This document shows, piece after piece, positions 1 to 12,749 of a stretch of 64,000 bases of DNA. The position numbers were made by a program, and so were the translations under genes. Source of the stretch: Bryum argenteum (lineage: Eukaryota > Streptophyta > Bryopsida > Bryales > Bryaceae); the NCBI GenBank assembly GCA_037043015.1, contig CM073327.1, positions 18,396,727 to 18,460,726 of the forward strand. Direction: 5' to 3'. The notes beneath the pieces were generated by a model. That model saw nothing but the letters and a program-made list of their open reading frames with translations. It was not told the DNA's origin and searched no databases. How positions within the stretch are numbered: the stretch's first letter is position 1; every line of letters begins with the position of its first letter.

Positions 1-742
1 TGTAACCGAGCTAGAGAATTGTGTTTTTGCATCCTCATATTCTTCAGCAAAAGCATGACCTCCTAGCTACCTGGAACATCTACCTTGCACACCAGTTTTT
101 ACGGCCCCTCATCGTCACAAACAAAACACTTATTGTTTGTATATTGGAAATGCAAAAGAGCTAAAACTGATTTGCAATGATTTGTAAACTTCATGGAAAG
201 AAATCCATGTTGATCCAAGTCTTTATTATATTTTCATAGATTTTTTTTTTGCAATACATGACGTCTAGCGTGTGTCTAATGAGCAAGTTCTATATCAAAT
301 TCAAGACCATGGTCAAAACTCCTCATTTGTATATACCCCATCAAATGTCTGAAGTAACAATTAGAAACATTTATTAACGTTCAGCAATGATTTTCAAATG
401 TTTATTAGAATGTTGGGTAACCTAAACGCATAAACGTTCCTGAGCCATCCCAAAAAACGTACAAACGATCATGCACAATATAAATGGATGATAACTTTAT
501 TCAGTCACCTTGAGCCTTTCAAGAAAGTCAGTCACTCATGTGCTCTCTATTTTGCTCCTCCTCAGCTCAGTTGCCACAACAAGCGTTGTGAACAAATTTT
601 CCACAATAGCAAGGTGTACTTTCTTCATACTTCTTCTCGTTCTTTGGAGCACAAATCTATTGTTTGAGAAGTTTTTTAGTTATCAATTTTTATATTGTTT
701 TGCAAATTAGCGTTTCTTGCTGCCATGTGCAAAAAAATTGAA
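1..742. other. AT-rich intergenic DNA, no gene seen
   Basis: No open frame here has recognisable coding content. The 66-codon frame at 510-710 is hydrophobic, AT-driven and has no visible family motif. I see no RNA gene. Confidence 0.6.
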
Positions 743-1010
743 TTAACCCCTAAAGGTCCAAGAAAGCGGAAATCGCTTTTTGGAATTTCCGCACGGAGAA
801 AAATCAGCCAACTTTGACCATTATAATCTCAAAATTGGAGAAAAATTAACGGTTCAAATTTGACATTCGAGAAAAGGGTCAAGTTAACTTCAAGATCCTA
901 CGGTTGGATCTTCTAATCAATGCTTAGATTGAGTTTCTTTGCACCTGAAGTAGAAGAAGGTTCTTTTTGATAATTTAAACAGTTTTGTATCAAGGACCTT
1001 TAGGAGTTAA
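743..1010. mobile_element. MITE, TTAA-flanked, piggyBac-like (copy A)
   Basis: A 260-bp element (747-1006) starts CCCCTAAAGGTCC and ends GGACCTTTAGGAG, a 13-bp terminal inverted repeat with one mismatch. It is flanked on both sides by TTAA (743-746 and 1007-1010). It has no coding capacity. CCC/GGG termini with TTAA flanks are the hallmark of the piggyBac superfamily. Because TTAA is its own reverse complement, it could instead be the outermost part of the inverted repeat. The same termini recur at 16095, 21468, 22716 and 23833. Confidence 0.7.
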
Positions 1011-2298
1011 GGTTTAGTTGCTTGAGGCATTACTAAGTAATCGCAATAGCTCTTTTTCCTTGAGGTTAGCAATAATCATCCATAGAAATGAATGTGTTTT
1101 TATTGTTTTTTTGTCTGCAAATGTTTATTTTTTGTGTTATTTTCAGTTACCTCTTGGACGTTTGCAAATTAGGGTTTACTATGACTATCTATTAAGGCGA
1201 AGGTGGTTAACACTACAACTTAAACACATAAGAGACGGTTGATACTACATCTTTACATAGAACGATGTGCATTGCTTGTTTATTGTGAATACGAAAATAC
1301 AGTTGGGACGAGCTCACAGTTTGCTTGTTCACGTGGGTTGTGCACATTCAGAAAAATTTAGCCAAAGCCTCTAAAGATATACGCACCGTTTGCCTTCTCT
1401 ACATATCACTCACATTCCTAAAAAGTGGATGAGATCCTTTTTGTCGAAAGATGTATTCTATAACAACATACAGGTAGACTTTATATATCTCTATTCGAGT
1501 GACACAACATTGTATCGGCATTATTTGAAATGCAATTTCAAATTTTTTATGCAGTAGCTCACCATTTTATGTGCACAATAAAGTGAATAGTCTTGTCATC
1601 ATGATCCATTTACTAATGTTCCTATGTATTTTTCTGAACAGGTAGTAGATGTTTTGCATGAGGTTATAACAAGTTTGATTGTGTGGTACACGTTCAAATG
1701 AAGCCTCAATCGCGTTTTGGATTACATGAATGTGATTTTTCATGTTTTTAAGTGTTTGTTTCTGTGATAATGAATATGTGTTATGTGTCTAGATAAATAC
1801 TACATTGCGTTTCATCGAACGCGCAAAATCAATTCAATGTTTTAGAATGTTGACGCTTTGGGTGTCACCTTGCGTCCCAAAGCGTTTTCTAAAACACACT
1901 CATATATGTGACACATGCGTATATGAGCGTCCAAATGCGTTATAATGAACGTCTAGAACACACTTTCAAAGCACGCCACACTCAAATCCTAAATTCTATC
2001 GAGGAACATAGGATAAATGTATGAGCATGCCACCTGTCATCAATTCAACCATTGAAAACCTAAATGCCATGTCACAATTACATGCCACATATGCAAGTTT
2101 TTCATCCATCCAAAGGACGGATATTTGTCCATGTAAGCTCTTACGCGGAATGAACAACATCGAAGAATGTCCACCTAAGCTCCAACCTGGAATGAACAAT
2201 AGCAGAAAATGCTCACGTGGGAAGTATATAACTTCCCCAATTTACTGGGCATGGGTAACTTTTGGTTATCCCGGTTAGCGTGCCTAAACACGGGCTAA
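1011..2298. other. AT-rich intergenic DNA with a short hairpin
   Basis: No gene is supported. Around 1838-1893 a short imperfect inverted repeat (ACGCTTTGGG against CCCAAAGCGT, with TTTTAGAA/TTCTAAAA outside) could form a hairpin of about 55 nt. The frames of 67-85 codons near 1996-2278 overlap on opposite strands and look spurious. Confidence 0.5.
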
Positions 2299-3065
2299 CC
2301 CCTAAAGGTCCAAGCGTTTTTTGGATGTCCAAAGTCAAAAGCCGCGATTTTTTACCACCTTGTAGAGATTGAGGTAAGGCTTAATATTTTACAGTTTTGA
2401 AGGATTTTCAACCGTAAGATCTCAAAGAAAACTTCTAATTGGAATACCATGTCAAATATCAACTGTTGGACCTGCACCAATTGTGAGATCATGGCATTCA
2501 AGATTGATGCAAAACTTTTTTTGGGCATTGTCGAGGAGACTTGAGGATTGTTGCCTTAAACATTTTGCTCATATTTTTTTCCATATAGATAAATAAGCTG
2601 AGAATCCCCATGCCAAATTTTAGAGACTTATTCCGCTTTTTGAACCTTTGTGCAGTTTTTTTTCTAGAAAAAGGTAAAAAAACAACAATTCAGGACAACA
2701 AGCATCACATTCATTTCATTTTATTTATAGAGTAAATGAATGGTGAGTAGGTACCTTTATGAGTTTTTGATTTTTAAGCGATTTTTTTTCAAAAATTCTA
2801 AAATCAAATTTTTTGAAAGAAATCATTTGGAAATTATCAGAGTCTTTAAGATTGTTTTGTACTTTTTAGAAGATGCCCTTGTAAAATTGATAAGCTTTTT
2901 GACTTGTGTTACTTTTGAAGTGAGTAGTGATTTGTTGATGAACATATTTTTAAAAATAAATAAAAAAGACTAGTTTTGAACAACTTGTTTTTGAGTTTGC
3001 AAAATTTACCACGTACACTTTGCGGTATGAGGAGCACCTGGCAAATAACTTAGGCGAAGGGTACG
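2299..3065. mobile_element. 3'-truncated MITE related to the 16.1-kb copy (copy F)
   Basis: Starts CCCCTAAAGGTCCAAG at 2299, preceded by CTAA rather than TTAA. Its interior is homologous to the element at 16099-16676: both share the stretch reading GCCCTTGTAAAATTG, the stretch ATGAACATATTT, and a block around CACTTTGCGGTATGAGGAGC. The matching 3' terminus is missing, so this copy is decayed. It is longer inside than the 16.1-kb copy. Confidence 0.6.
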
Positions 3066-3209
3066 TTTGTGACTACTATGTCACATTTCAAAGTTAAAAA
3101 TATCCACATTAAAATGTGGTAAATGGCGCGTTAAATCGCGTTACTTTCTACGCTGGTGTCCTCTCCCACTGCAATCTAGAAGGCTTCTTAATTCAATTCT
3201 TCATAATTC

Positions 3210-3719
3210 TAAGGGCAGCTTTACACGAGGGGCCAAGCCATTGATGGGGGCCAATTCATGGTCAAATCCTCTCTTGTAATTGGTTCAATTCTTGAAATTG
3301 GCCACAAGGGCTTTACTTGGGGAGTCAAGGCCAATTTTCTAAAATTATATAATATTGGGTTGGGGACAAGTTATGACATGACCCGCACTCCAAAAGTTGG
3401 GAGATACAAGAATGAAAGGCCAATTCATGGCCTAGAGGCCGTTTCTTGATTTCAATTAAAAAATATTATTTCGCTAAAATACTTTAAAGTGAACAAATCA
3501 AAAACATGGAATGTAGCTAATAATACGAATTGGCCCCATGGCCTTGTTTTTCCTTCAAGAAATCGGCCCCAAGGGCTTTACACATGGGGGAATTGGCCCA
3601 CACGTTATTAATTGTTCAATGTGTTCTCCAAGTGGCCCATGGAGCCAATTGGGCTCAAAATGTAAGTGAATTGGCTTGAAGATTTGTTGGCCTTGACTCC
3701 CCATGTAAAGCGTCCCTAA
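3210..3719. mobile_element. TIR element, GGCCAATT-rich family (copy 1)
   Basis: The left end reads TAAGGGCAGCTTTACACG and the right end, reverse-complemented, reads TTAGGGACGCTTTACATG: imperfect terminal inverted repeats of about 30 bp. The interior repeats GGCCAATT and TTGGCCCC. A second member with nearly perfect repeats lies at 20606-21074. No coding capacity and no clear target-site duplication. Confidence 0.6.
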
Positions 3720-4513
3720 GTGTAGTTGCTTATGACGCTTGTACCTTGAAAAAGTCCAAATCTCTCCTCTCCTGCCATCCCAAGCAGCAGAAACGGCCAA
3801 ACTCAACACTGGAGGGCATTGCGAAAACCTGCTTGGCAAAGGCGCAATTTAAGGGTGAAGCAACAATAGGACGAGGTTAGACAGATCATCAGGGTCGAGC
3901 AAGAGGAGGGGGCGTAGAGTCAGAAGGGTCAACACAGGGTCAACACAGGGTTTGGCATTGCAGGCTTCATGGGTCCCATTAGAAATTTATTTTCCAATCT
4001 TTTCTACTTGAAGTTCTTCGACTTGAACTCCATGCCTTGTCGCAAGCAAAGTGAGTATGTAATTTTGGATCGTTAAAAGTTTCTCATTCATGTATCATGG
4101 AGCACATCTACAAATCTAACATTGAATGACAATTTTTAGTTTCTTTATATTCAGAGTTTTACTTTTATTCACAATTTGTGTTGTAGTTGACATTTACAGT
4201 TGCTATGAATTTATTATTATTATTTTTTATTATTGTCGCTGGAATTATTTTTTGAAGTTCGGGTTCTGAGAAATCCAATTATAGGATCTTGTTCAGAATT
4301 ATCCCTGCACTGATTTTGAGATATTTTAAGGAAGTTCCATGTTCTGTAGAAACATAATTTCTTCATTTTAAAAGCAGACACACCCGATTCAGGCCTCACT
4401 CTGCTTTAAGAGTTCAGCAATAATTTTATTAGTGATTTCTTTGGTACACTTTGCAGCAATTGCGCTTTGTAGCGTAGCATTGTACCTGATAAAAATCATA
4501 CTCTAAAATACCT
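3720..4513. other. Intergenic DNA, no gene seen
   Basis: Mixed AT-rich sequence with a short direct duplication (GTCAACACAGG twice near 3928-3952). No coding region or RNA gene recognised. Confidence 0.5.
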
Positions 4514-5442
4514 GTACAGTCGGGTACAGAAATAATTCGAACAAGGCATTTTTTGAAAAAAGTTTGAAATGTGCCTGTATACTCAAAAATGATTGGAATC
4601 GCAATCCGTAAAAGGCATTGGAACCACATCAGAGTGTTTTATACTATCATTGCAAAAATTTGCTTCTTTTTGGTGAAATTGTTCGAAGAACTAAAACTCT
4701 ACATGTTCCATCCACAATTGACCACTGTCACTTTGTGCTTCAATTACAATGTTCATTTTCACTTGCAAAATTGATATGAGTGCCATAAGTTGTTCTTGAG
4801 ATACTTGAGCTCATTGTTGAATGTTAAAAAATACTTGCTCCCTCTAAACTTTCGAGTTGGAGTAGTTTCGTGATAAGTTTCCAATCAACACTTAAGGTGG
4901 GAAATTGAACTTTGATTTAAACTCAGGGAGAATGCTAAAAGAATTCCAGTTTGGCAATGAGCTTATGAAAGTAATCACCCTAACTTTATCAAACCATCCT
5001 TTAAGTCCTTGTAGGACATTTCTAGTGGTGTGAATAGCTTCACAAAGTTTTGAGAAAAATTGAATAGTCACAAGCACAATCTAAGACATTCCTCCTACCC
5101 AAGAACCAATCAAGGAACATATCAATGATTCAATAAGCATATGCTCAAGTATCTAAAGAACAACTTATGGCACTCATCAATTTTGCAAGTGAAAATGAAC
5201 ATTGTAATTGAAGCACACAGTGACAAGTGGTCAATTGTGGATGGAACATGTAGAGTTTTAGTGCTTTGAACAATTTCACAAAAAAGAAGCAAATTTTTGC
5301 AATGATAGTATAAAACACTTTGATGTGGTTCCAATGCCTTTTACGGATTGCAATTCCGATCATTTTTGAGTATACATGCACATTTCAAACTCTTTTCAAA
5401 AACTGCCTTCAAAGTTCGAAAAATTTCTGTACCCGACTGTAC
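4514..5442. repeat. Long inverted repeat / foldback element
   Basis: The left arm (4514-4810) and right arm (5143-5442) are about 300 bp each, inverted, and roughly 90% identical by eye, separated by a 332-bp spacer. Both arms begin outside with GTACAGTCGGGTACAGAAA. Frames in the two arms translate to nearly the same peptide only because the DNA is duplicated; I see no protein family. A transcript through this region would fold into a long double-stranded RNA. It may be a foldback transposon. Confidence 0.8.
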
Positions 5443-6563
5443 ATCCATATGAATGTCACAATTTCATGTCCATTAATATGACCAAAACATGCCATGTATC
5501 TACGTTACCTTCCCTTGCACGTTTATTAGTGTAATACCCGTGTTTAGGTGACTCGTGTATCGTTCCAGGGATTCTGTGAAGTGACCAAGACAAAGTAGTG
5601 CTAAAACACCAAACCACCAAACGTTTCTAGTCACAACTTATGTTTTAGCCTTGCATGGCAAGGGTATTCCTTTGCAAGAGGGGATGCACAAAGACTCTTT
5701 CCCTTATGTTTATCGTGGCGGAAACGTTGACACTTCGACTCTATTATACAAACACCCCACTTAGGCAAGCATTACGTCCTCACAACTAATCCGTCCTAGC
5801 CGTCCGGATTAGCAGGTCACGCGGGCTGTCCTGGTTGCCCTATCACACTTACTACAATGACAGACTCCAAGAGCTCCGAATCCGGCTAAAGGACGTCTAC
5901 ACGTATTCCGGTCACGTACTCTGCTTGATCCGTCCTCTGAGACTACAGAGGAACCCAAGTCTGTAGCAGTTGGAGGTCGGATTGGAATCCGGCCTCGCAC
6001 ACTCTACTCCCAGACCCTCCCAGACCGTAAGGTGTTAACCACAGCAGTTTCCCTCTCTCAGACACCCAGACCAGCTCAAAATACAAGGCACTCAAGAATA
6101 CGACCAATCCGACCTCAACTCCACAGAAACGATTTAGCAAGGAATCCGGACTCCTAACTCCCCACTCACGACCCAGACCCAGTAGATACAACTTCTAAGC
6201 ACTCAACCTCAAAGGGAGACAGAGAAAGATCACACCGAATATGCGCATAAGATGGTTTTTGATTAACATGTAAAGTAGGAATGGAAGGAATGTTTTAGGA
6301 GACAAAACCTCCCCTATAAGTACTTCCAAGTCAACGACTTAGAACCCTAACTAGATTGCGGCACCGGCCTACTCCACAAAAAGCGGCTCGCATCCCAAAA
6401 AAAAGAAAACTAACTGTCCTAGGCCGGATTCCAATCCGGCCTCCTAACCCTGGCCGACTTCTAACTTCCGGCCTCCAAAAACGTCCTACGTCTTCTTCCT
6501 CGAACTCACCCCGTGCTTTGGCCGTTTCAGTGGCGAGGCAGCAATCCGTCCTGTCTTGACTCT
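5443..6563. other. 3' flank of the minus-strand coiled-coil ORF, AATCCGG-rich
   Basis: GC-richer than the DNA to its left and dense in CGGATT/AATCCGG words (for example near 5797, 5878, 5971, 6148 and 6423). The inverted arms at 33-34 and 38-39.5 kb have a similar word bias, so this may be the non-coding 3' region of the same element type. No gene is supported. Confidence 0.4.
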
Positions 6564-8439
6564 CTAATCCGTCTCCGTAATCATGTATTCGTCATCGCTC
6601 GCGCCCTCTTCCGTGTCGTCCCCGCTCTTCAACTCCTCCTCCTCTGAGTGCTGGAGGCCGATATCGTGAAGCTTCTGCGCGCCTGGGGACTTCTCGTACT
6701 CCTCGGTCGTAAGCTTTCTCTTTGCTGTACGGCTGTTCTTGGCCGAAGAATCTGCCGGGCCGGCTGCGCCTTCCTCTGTCTTTACCGTACCCTTGCCCTT
6801 CGTGTCGGCCGAACTCTAGGGTCCGGCTTCCGTCCTTCCGGTGTCGGCCGGATTTTGTCTTGGGGTCTCGGTTGGTGTCGCTGCAAAGACCGGGTTTTGC
6901 CTCGGTGTCTGTGCTGGAGTGGCTGCAAAGGCCGGAACCGATGCCATCTCCGTAATCTGCTCACGGACGGAGTCCAGCACCACCTTCACTTCGGCGTTGC
7001 TCTTCTCGATTTTGGTGGAGTACGTCTTTGCTGTTAGGAGGAACTTCCGGAAGGTCTCCGCTTTGAAGACTTCCGACTGCAAGATTCCGGCCTCGAAGAG
7101 ATTTGCCCTCTGGACCACCTCGGCTAGAGTCTCACAGATATCTACCAACTTTACCACGTGCTCGTGAGCGGTTTGAACGGCTTGCCGGCCGATCACGAGC
7201 TCTTCCTCCCTTCGCCTGATCGTCTCTCTCAAGCGTCGATTGTCCATTGTGAGCTTCGTAATCTGTCGCTCCAGCTGGTGGTACTCCTCCTCGGTTGGCT
7301 TGGAATCCCACTTCTGCTTCACCTCAAGTAAAGTGTGTACCTCAAACTCCTTACACAGCCGAGCAATTAGCTCCTGGTTATGGAAGTACGTGATACGAGC
7401 CTCCGTGAAATGGTACCACGCCCTCCTCGTCGGATCCGGATGGTTGGCGGACGGACTGCTGGGTGGAGGAAGTCGGGGGTCGTTGGGCTGCATCGGGTTC
7501 TCCCAGTCGGCCGGAACCTCGTCATCCTCCGCGGCCGTCGAAGCTTGGCCGCGCTCGGTCTGAACTCCGGTCGAGACCGGCTTCTCAGGAGGGGACGGGG
7601 ACGGAAGTACGATTACCTCTGGTGCGGCTCGCGGCGGTGTTCCTCTCTAGCCGGCTCTTGAAGCGCATCCGGTTGCACGTCCTCCTCGTCAAATCCGACC
7701 TCGTCATCCGAGTACACGGCCTTGCTGTCCGCTTCCTCCTCGGATTCGAATACGCCGTTGTTTTGCAACGACAACGCGATCTCATAGTTCGACTCCTCCT
7801 CTTCCGTCAAGACCTACTCCTTTTTATACAAATGGTAAAGGAAAGGAGTGATCGGGCTCGGACGGGTCTTACACTCTTACCTACTTTCTCCACGAGCCGG
7901 ACGACTAAGTCGCGGATGATGATGCCCCAATCGACTTCCCGCTCTCCTCGTACCGACCCCAGGACGGTATTGGCAAGCCGGACGGTGATCCGATGAGGCT
8001 TGTCCGCGTGGATGATCGGCGCTAGAAACTTGATCACCGCGCGCTCCCTCGGATCCTTGCAGTCCTCCATTGCGTAGCCATTATTCTTATGCGGCTTCCC
8101 GTGGAAGGCCGTCTTTGCCCACTTATGTTTTTGGCCGCACAACCCTACTCCACTGTTTCCGATCAAGCCGTAAACCGTCCTCCAATGATCGGCCGTCCAG
8201 GTCACCGGCTTGCCTCTCACCGTCCCTTCGAACTGGTTTGGCGCGCCGGTCTTTATCTCCCGCACCATCGCCGCATCACGTAGTCCCCACGGGGTCTCGA
8301 TTAAGCCGGACAGGCCCATCCGATCGAGGTCCTCCATCAACATCGTCTTCTCTGCATCCTCGGCCGGAAAGATCGGCAGCACCAGCTTGATGGAAATCTT
8401 GAGCTCCTCCTGTGCCGGAGCGGAAGCGGATCCTGCCAT
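6564..8439 (-). pseudogene. Coiled-coil transposon ORF, copy 1 (PF20167-like N-terminus)
   Basis: The start ATG is taken at 8439 because a TATAAAA box lies about 150 bp upstream (8590-8596). The N-terminal region contains ETPWGL, DHWRTVYG, DCKDPRE and REVDWGIIIRD, then, after a frameshift near 7865, PITPFLYHLYKKE. These blocks line up in order with the ORF at 30.4 kb. An acidic linker and a second frameshift near 7650 follow, then a region predicted by eye to be coiled coil (about 7150-7320, rich in E/R/L), two tandem PRQNP-type repeats, and an acidic tail ending TETD at 6566. In-frame TAG codons sit at 7814-7816 and 6816-6818; CAG would restore sense at each. The fold resembles the plant transposon-associated domain PF20167, but this is inferred from motif order only. 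Function unknown. Confidence 0.6.
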
Positions 8440-8589
8440 CGGAAAGAAAAGCGACAAAAAGTAACGAGTAGCCGGGCTGAGATCGGCCAGGGGGCCGGAT
8501 CGGAAACGAAGGGACGGAAAGCGAAAGGGCAGAAGGCAGGGGCGCAAGACAGCGAGAAGGCAGGTAACGACAAGGGCGGACGGGTCGCG

Positions 8590-8596
8590 TTTTATA
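8590..8596 (-). promoter_or_regulatory. TATA box upstream of coiled-coil ORF copy 1
   Basis: TATAAAA on the minus strand, in the context CCCTATAAAACGCG, about 150 bp upstream of the ATG at 8439. It excludes the longer frame opening at 8613 as the likely protein start. It could be a cellular-type promoter or part of an LTR U3. Confidence 0.5.
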
Positions 8597-8599
8597 GGG

Positions 8600-8930
8600 A
8601 GAGTCGGGTTCAAATCCGACCATCATGACCTGTCCGTCCGCCATCATTGCCGTCTCCGTACGGAGCCGTCTTTGGCACCCTTTGTCATTATTATCCTTCC
8701 CGCCACTCTGTCCTCCAGCCGTTGTCTTTAACCCCAATCCGGCTTCTGACAGTACGTCCTCGCCGTTCGAGTGCGGAGTACGAGTTCACGAACCCGTCCT
8801 TTTTATTACAAACTACATTCTAAGTATAACACTTATTTGTAAAAACTTATTTGCCTTATAGTATACGGCCTTTCACCTACTTAGGTCGGATTCTTGACAC
8901 TATACTTAATCTTAATGCGCATTTAATCAA
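8600..8930. other. 5' flank of copy 1 up to the LINE boundary
   Basis: GC-rich sequence similar in style to copy 1 continues to about 8800. Composition then shifts to the A/C-rich, G-poor strand of the LINE by about 8930. No gene is supported and no LTR terminus could be fixed. Confidence 0.4.
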
Positions 8931-8986
8931 ATGGGCACACAATCGAAAAAACAGGGTCCGACACAAATCATCAAGAAAATACTACT

Positions 8987-10260
8987 TTGTACCCATATCT
9001 GTCACAATATGTACACAACCACCCACAAGTCCCCCCTTCACACCTTCTCTATGCTCTCATTGTCACCATAGGACCACTTCCAACACTATGCGAACAACAT
9101 ATGATATCCGAACCCAACCCTCATTGGACAACTTCTCTCCTACATAAACTCTCCCGCTTGCCAAACGACCCCTCAAGGCATCTAAATAACCAACACCCAT
9201 ACATAAACTTCTCAGAAACCCACCAACATATCATCAATCCCTCCCAAAAAATTCACACTGAACTATACCAACATATCATAGACCCAAACAACTACAAAAC
9301 CTTACAATCACTCAAAGAGAACTTTCCCTATTTACCAGAAGAACTTTTAATCGAATCAACAAGATGTAATGAACAAATCCCCGAATATTTACACCCACCT
9401 TCATTACCTCACACACCTCCCATCCAACCACAACCTCAAGTTACAACTCAATGCAACACCCAAATAGTCACTTGGAATGCAGCCTCTCTGAACACGGCTC
9501 TTCCAAACTTATACCTACTCACCAAAGATTCGCCAGCAATTATTACTATTCAAGAAACAAAACTAACAGCCAATAAATCCACCAAATATATTCAATGAAT
9601 GTTACCACAATACAAACTCGTTTTCAATAACACACATGCTCTTACACGTTGCATGCAGCAAAGACTACCATACACACCTGCCAGAGGAGGACTCCTCACA
9701 CTCATACATAATAACTATTCTTCCCCCGGAAACATAACAAAAATCCCCACTCCAGCCGACATCTCCCCATATCTACAAATAATACTTATTGCTAATAAAC
9801 CACTCACTCCGTGGCTGCTGATCCACTTATATATGCCAACACACCCCGAAGATATAGAACTAATTCCTACAATCCAACAAACTATAAATATTCACATTCA
9901 AACTCACCCAAATCACACACACATTATTTGCGGAGACTTTAACAGAGACGTCGCATTGATAGGTAGACAAAACGCCCATCACACTACACCACCTCAAGAC
10001 GAAGACCTAGAATGGCGGGCCTTTACATATAACCTCAATCTCACATACATCGCCACAAATAGCCCATTCTCCAGACAGGGCGGGCCCAAGTGCCCAACTA
10101 CACAGAAACAAGTCTTATTGACCGATACTATGTAAACACTCCAAACCACACCTTATTCACATCCACCACTGACCACACCCTAGATCTAAATTCTAATCAC
10201 TTACCAATAACCCTTCACATCCCTCCACATACACTTCTGGCTAGACCTCCAACAATGACT
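8987..10260 (+). pseudogene. LINE endonuclease (APE/EEP) segment
   Basis: Frame 2 from about 8987 to 10090, then frame 1. Motifs of the exonuclease-endonuclease-phosphatase fold: VTWNAASLNT with the first Asn (about 9472), IITIQETKL with the catalytic Glu (about 9540), IICGDFNRD (about 9925) with the catalytic Asp-Asn pair, SLIDRYY, and a C-terminal block near NSNHLPI where SDH is usual. A TGA at 9596-9598 splits the frame, and a frameshift near 10085-10095 separates the Asp-Asn block from the C-terminal blocks. In its active form it would nick target DNA to prime reverse transcription. Confidence 0.75.
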
Positions 10261-11144
10261 ACTCACAAACCTCCTCGTATTCTCAATCCCATTCCCCAAG
10301 CCAACCTAGAACTATTTAACACTGCATTTTATGAAATGAACGCACCATCAATTTACTCTCTAACAAACCTATTACTACATAACCAACTCACGGCCACTCA
10401 ATGGCAAACCGCTTGCTCTCAATTAGACCATCTTATACAAAACATTACAAAAACACTTACTACTACCGGTACTGCCCCACCTATGCCTACACTCACATAC
10501 CAAACCTCCCTCCAAGGCGGATTTCTACCCCGCAAGACACAAAAAATCTGGAAGAAGCATCTCTCAACATATCATTTACTTCGGAAAACCATTTACATAG
10601 CAAACAACTATGATAACTGGAGAGCACACCCAATATTACAAACACTTCAACGGCATCCGCACGCCACAATACCACCCACACCAACCACGGATGCTACTAA
10701 ACAAGAATGGCTTAATACCTTAGCAGACCTAACTAAAACAGCAATTAAAAAAGCCCGCGCCATCACCACAAAACACACTCGCCAATCTATCAAAAAAGCT
10801 ATTACAAAATATAGACAGCTATATATCACTAGCCCAAAGAAAATCAACAATCGAGTCTTCAAAAACCTAGACACACCACCGCTAGACTACATTACACCCA
10901 CCACAAATGCCATCCTCACTAACCCAAAAGACATCGCCCAAGAAATCTTCATACAACAATCAATCACTAATCATCCCACAATCCCAACATATTACTATCA
11001 ACCAGACCATACACCCACATGTACATGCGCGGTCCGCCAATATCCATGGCATGAACTCGACGGATTTACTCTCGAAAAAAGAGGTTCTCCAGAAATCGCT
11101 CTGCATACATACTATAACCGCAAAATATATAACATCTGCCTTAA
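10261..11144 (+). pseudogene. LINE region between endonuclease and RT
   Basis: An open frame 1 continues from the endonuclease towards the RT and stops at 11199. It is basic and Thr-rich without a clear motif until the RT begins. The family normally has a variable linker here. A frameshift near 11155 carries the reading into frame 0, where NKIPNSIL, a usual RT block 1 motif, appears. Confidence 0.55.
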
Positions 11145-12749
11145 AAAACTATCAAAAATAAAGCCCCTAGCCCAAATAAAATACCCAACTCCATACTAAA
11201 GAACATGCCCGAATCCTTTCATACACTTTTATACCTACTTTTCTCTCATTGCTATAAACAGAAACAAATTCCAACATCCTCGAAAACTAGTCTTACAATT
11301 CTTCTATATAAAAAAGGTGACCCATCCCATCTAACCAATCACAGACCTATCGCCTTAGCAAACACCATATACAAACTCTTCACAAGCACCCTCACATATA
11401 TCTTGTCCGCCTACGGCGAACAACACCAAATACTGCATGAAAGTCAAGAAGGATTTCGAGCTGAAAGAAGCACAGCACGACAAATACAACTCATCACAGC
11501 CGCATTAGAAGATGCACGAATCACCAACCAAGATATATATATCATGTATATAGACTTCAAAAACGCTTTTGGCTCATTAGACCATGCTCGACTTCTCGCA
11601 ATAATGAAAGACTTAGGCTACCCGGCCGATGCCGTCACACTTATTGGTAATATCTACTCAAATTCCACTACTACGTACACATGCGAACATTTTGGACAAA
11701 CTAAACCTATACCCATCCAACGAGGCACCATCCAAGGAGACACCCTAAGTCCTTACCTATTTATCATATTCTTAGAACCACTCCTACGTTGGTTACAACA
11801 AGGCAACCATGGCTACCAATTTGGCACATCTAAATCAAACATCAGCTCCGCTGCGTATGCTAACGATCTAGCTGCACTAACACATAACCTCCGCGCAATT
11901 CAGACTAAATTAAATAAAATCGAAAGATTTAGTGATTGGACGGGTCTAGAGGTTGGAACACAAAAATGTGCTGTCACGGGATGTCCAAACAAATCCAACC
12001 TGACACCTACTCCCTTTAAAACACATATTTAAGCACAAAACATCAATTACAAACAACAACAACTACCAACTTTACACCAAAATGAAGCGTACCCTTATCT
12101 CAGTATTCACGTGGTACCCACACTAAAATGGAAACTACAAACACATTTAACCACCAAAAAGCTTACCGAACAATGCACAAAACTTGCTAACAGCCCAGCA
12201 ACAATTAAACAAAAGATCAGCATGGTAGACATTGTAATACGAGCAGGAATTGCCTATAGCTTCTACGCAGTACCATATTCACTACCCATGATCAAAAAAC
12301 TTGACAAAAAAATCGCAAGTATACAAAAAACAATATGTGGCATGCCCAAATGTACGGCAAATGTAATAGCGCAACTACCCCACATAGACTTCGGGCTCCA
12401 AGCATTTTCTTTAAAAAACGCTTACCTACGATGCATTGGCGATCAACTGCGGAACGCCTTAAATGATAAAGGAAGAATTGGCCCAATCTACCAAGGCCTA
12501 ACCGAACACATCCTAGCCAAATATGGAGGTGCAAAGGAAATCCCCCGAATCAAATACACAGACTGTTTGCACTCCCCGATCACGAGAACACTATACTTAC
12601 TAAAAGAAGCTGGCGGAATTCATCTAAAAAGCACCCTTGCAACTTTTCAACTTGACGCCACAGAACTAGAAACAAAATGGATGAATAATGCAACCATCCT
12701 ATTACCACACTTAAACCCCAAACTATCACTAAAACTACTGCACAAATAA
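11145..12749 (+). pseudogene. LINE reverse transcriptase
   Basis: Frame 0 contains the RT blocks in order: NHRPIALANTIYKL, EGFRAERSTARQI, MYIDFKNAFGSLDH (first catalytic Asp), QRGTIQGDTLSPYLF, and AYANDLAAL, where YADD is expected. The first Asp of the catalytic pair is Asn (AAC at 11862-11864), a change compatible with G to A, so the enzyme would be inactive. A TAA at 12030-12032 interrupts the frame, which continues with a thumb-like region to 12749. Confidence 0.8.

Noticed and set aside
7817-7872. Spliceosomal intron in coiled-coil ORF copy 1 (GTAAGAG...AG)
   Set aside because: The supposed intron encodes PITPFLYHLYKKE in another frame, which aligns with the corresponding block of copy 2; a frameshift explains it better.
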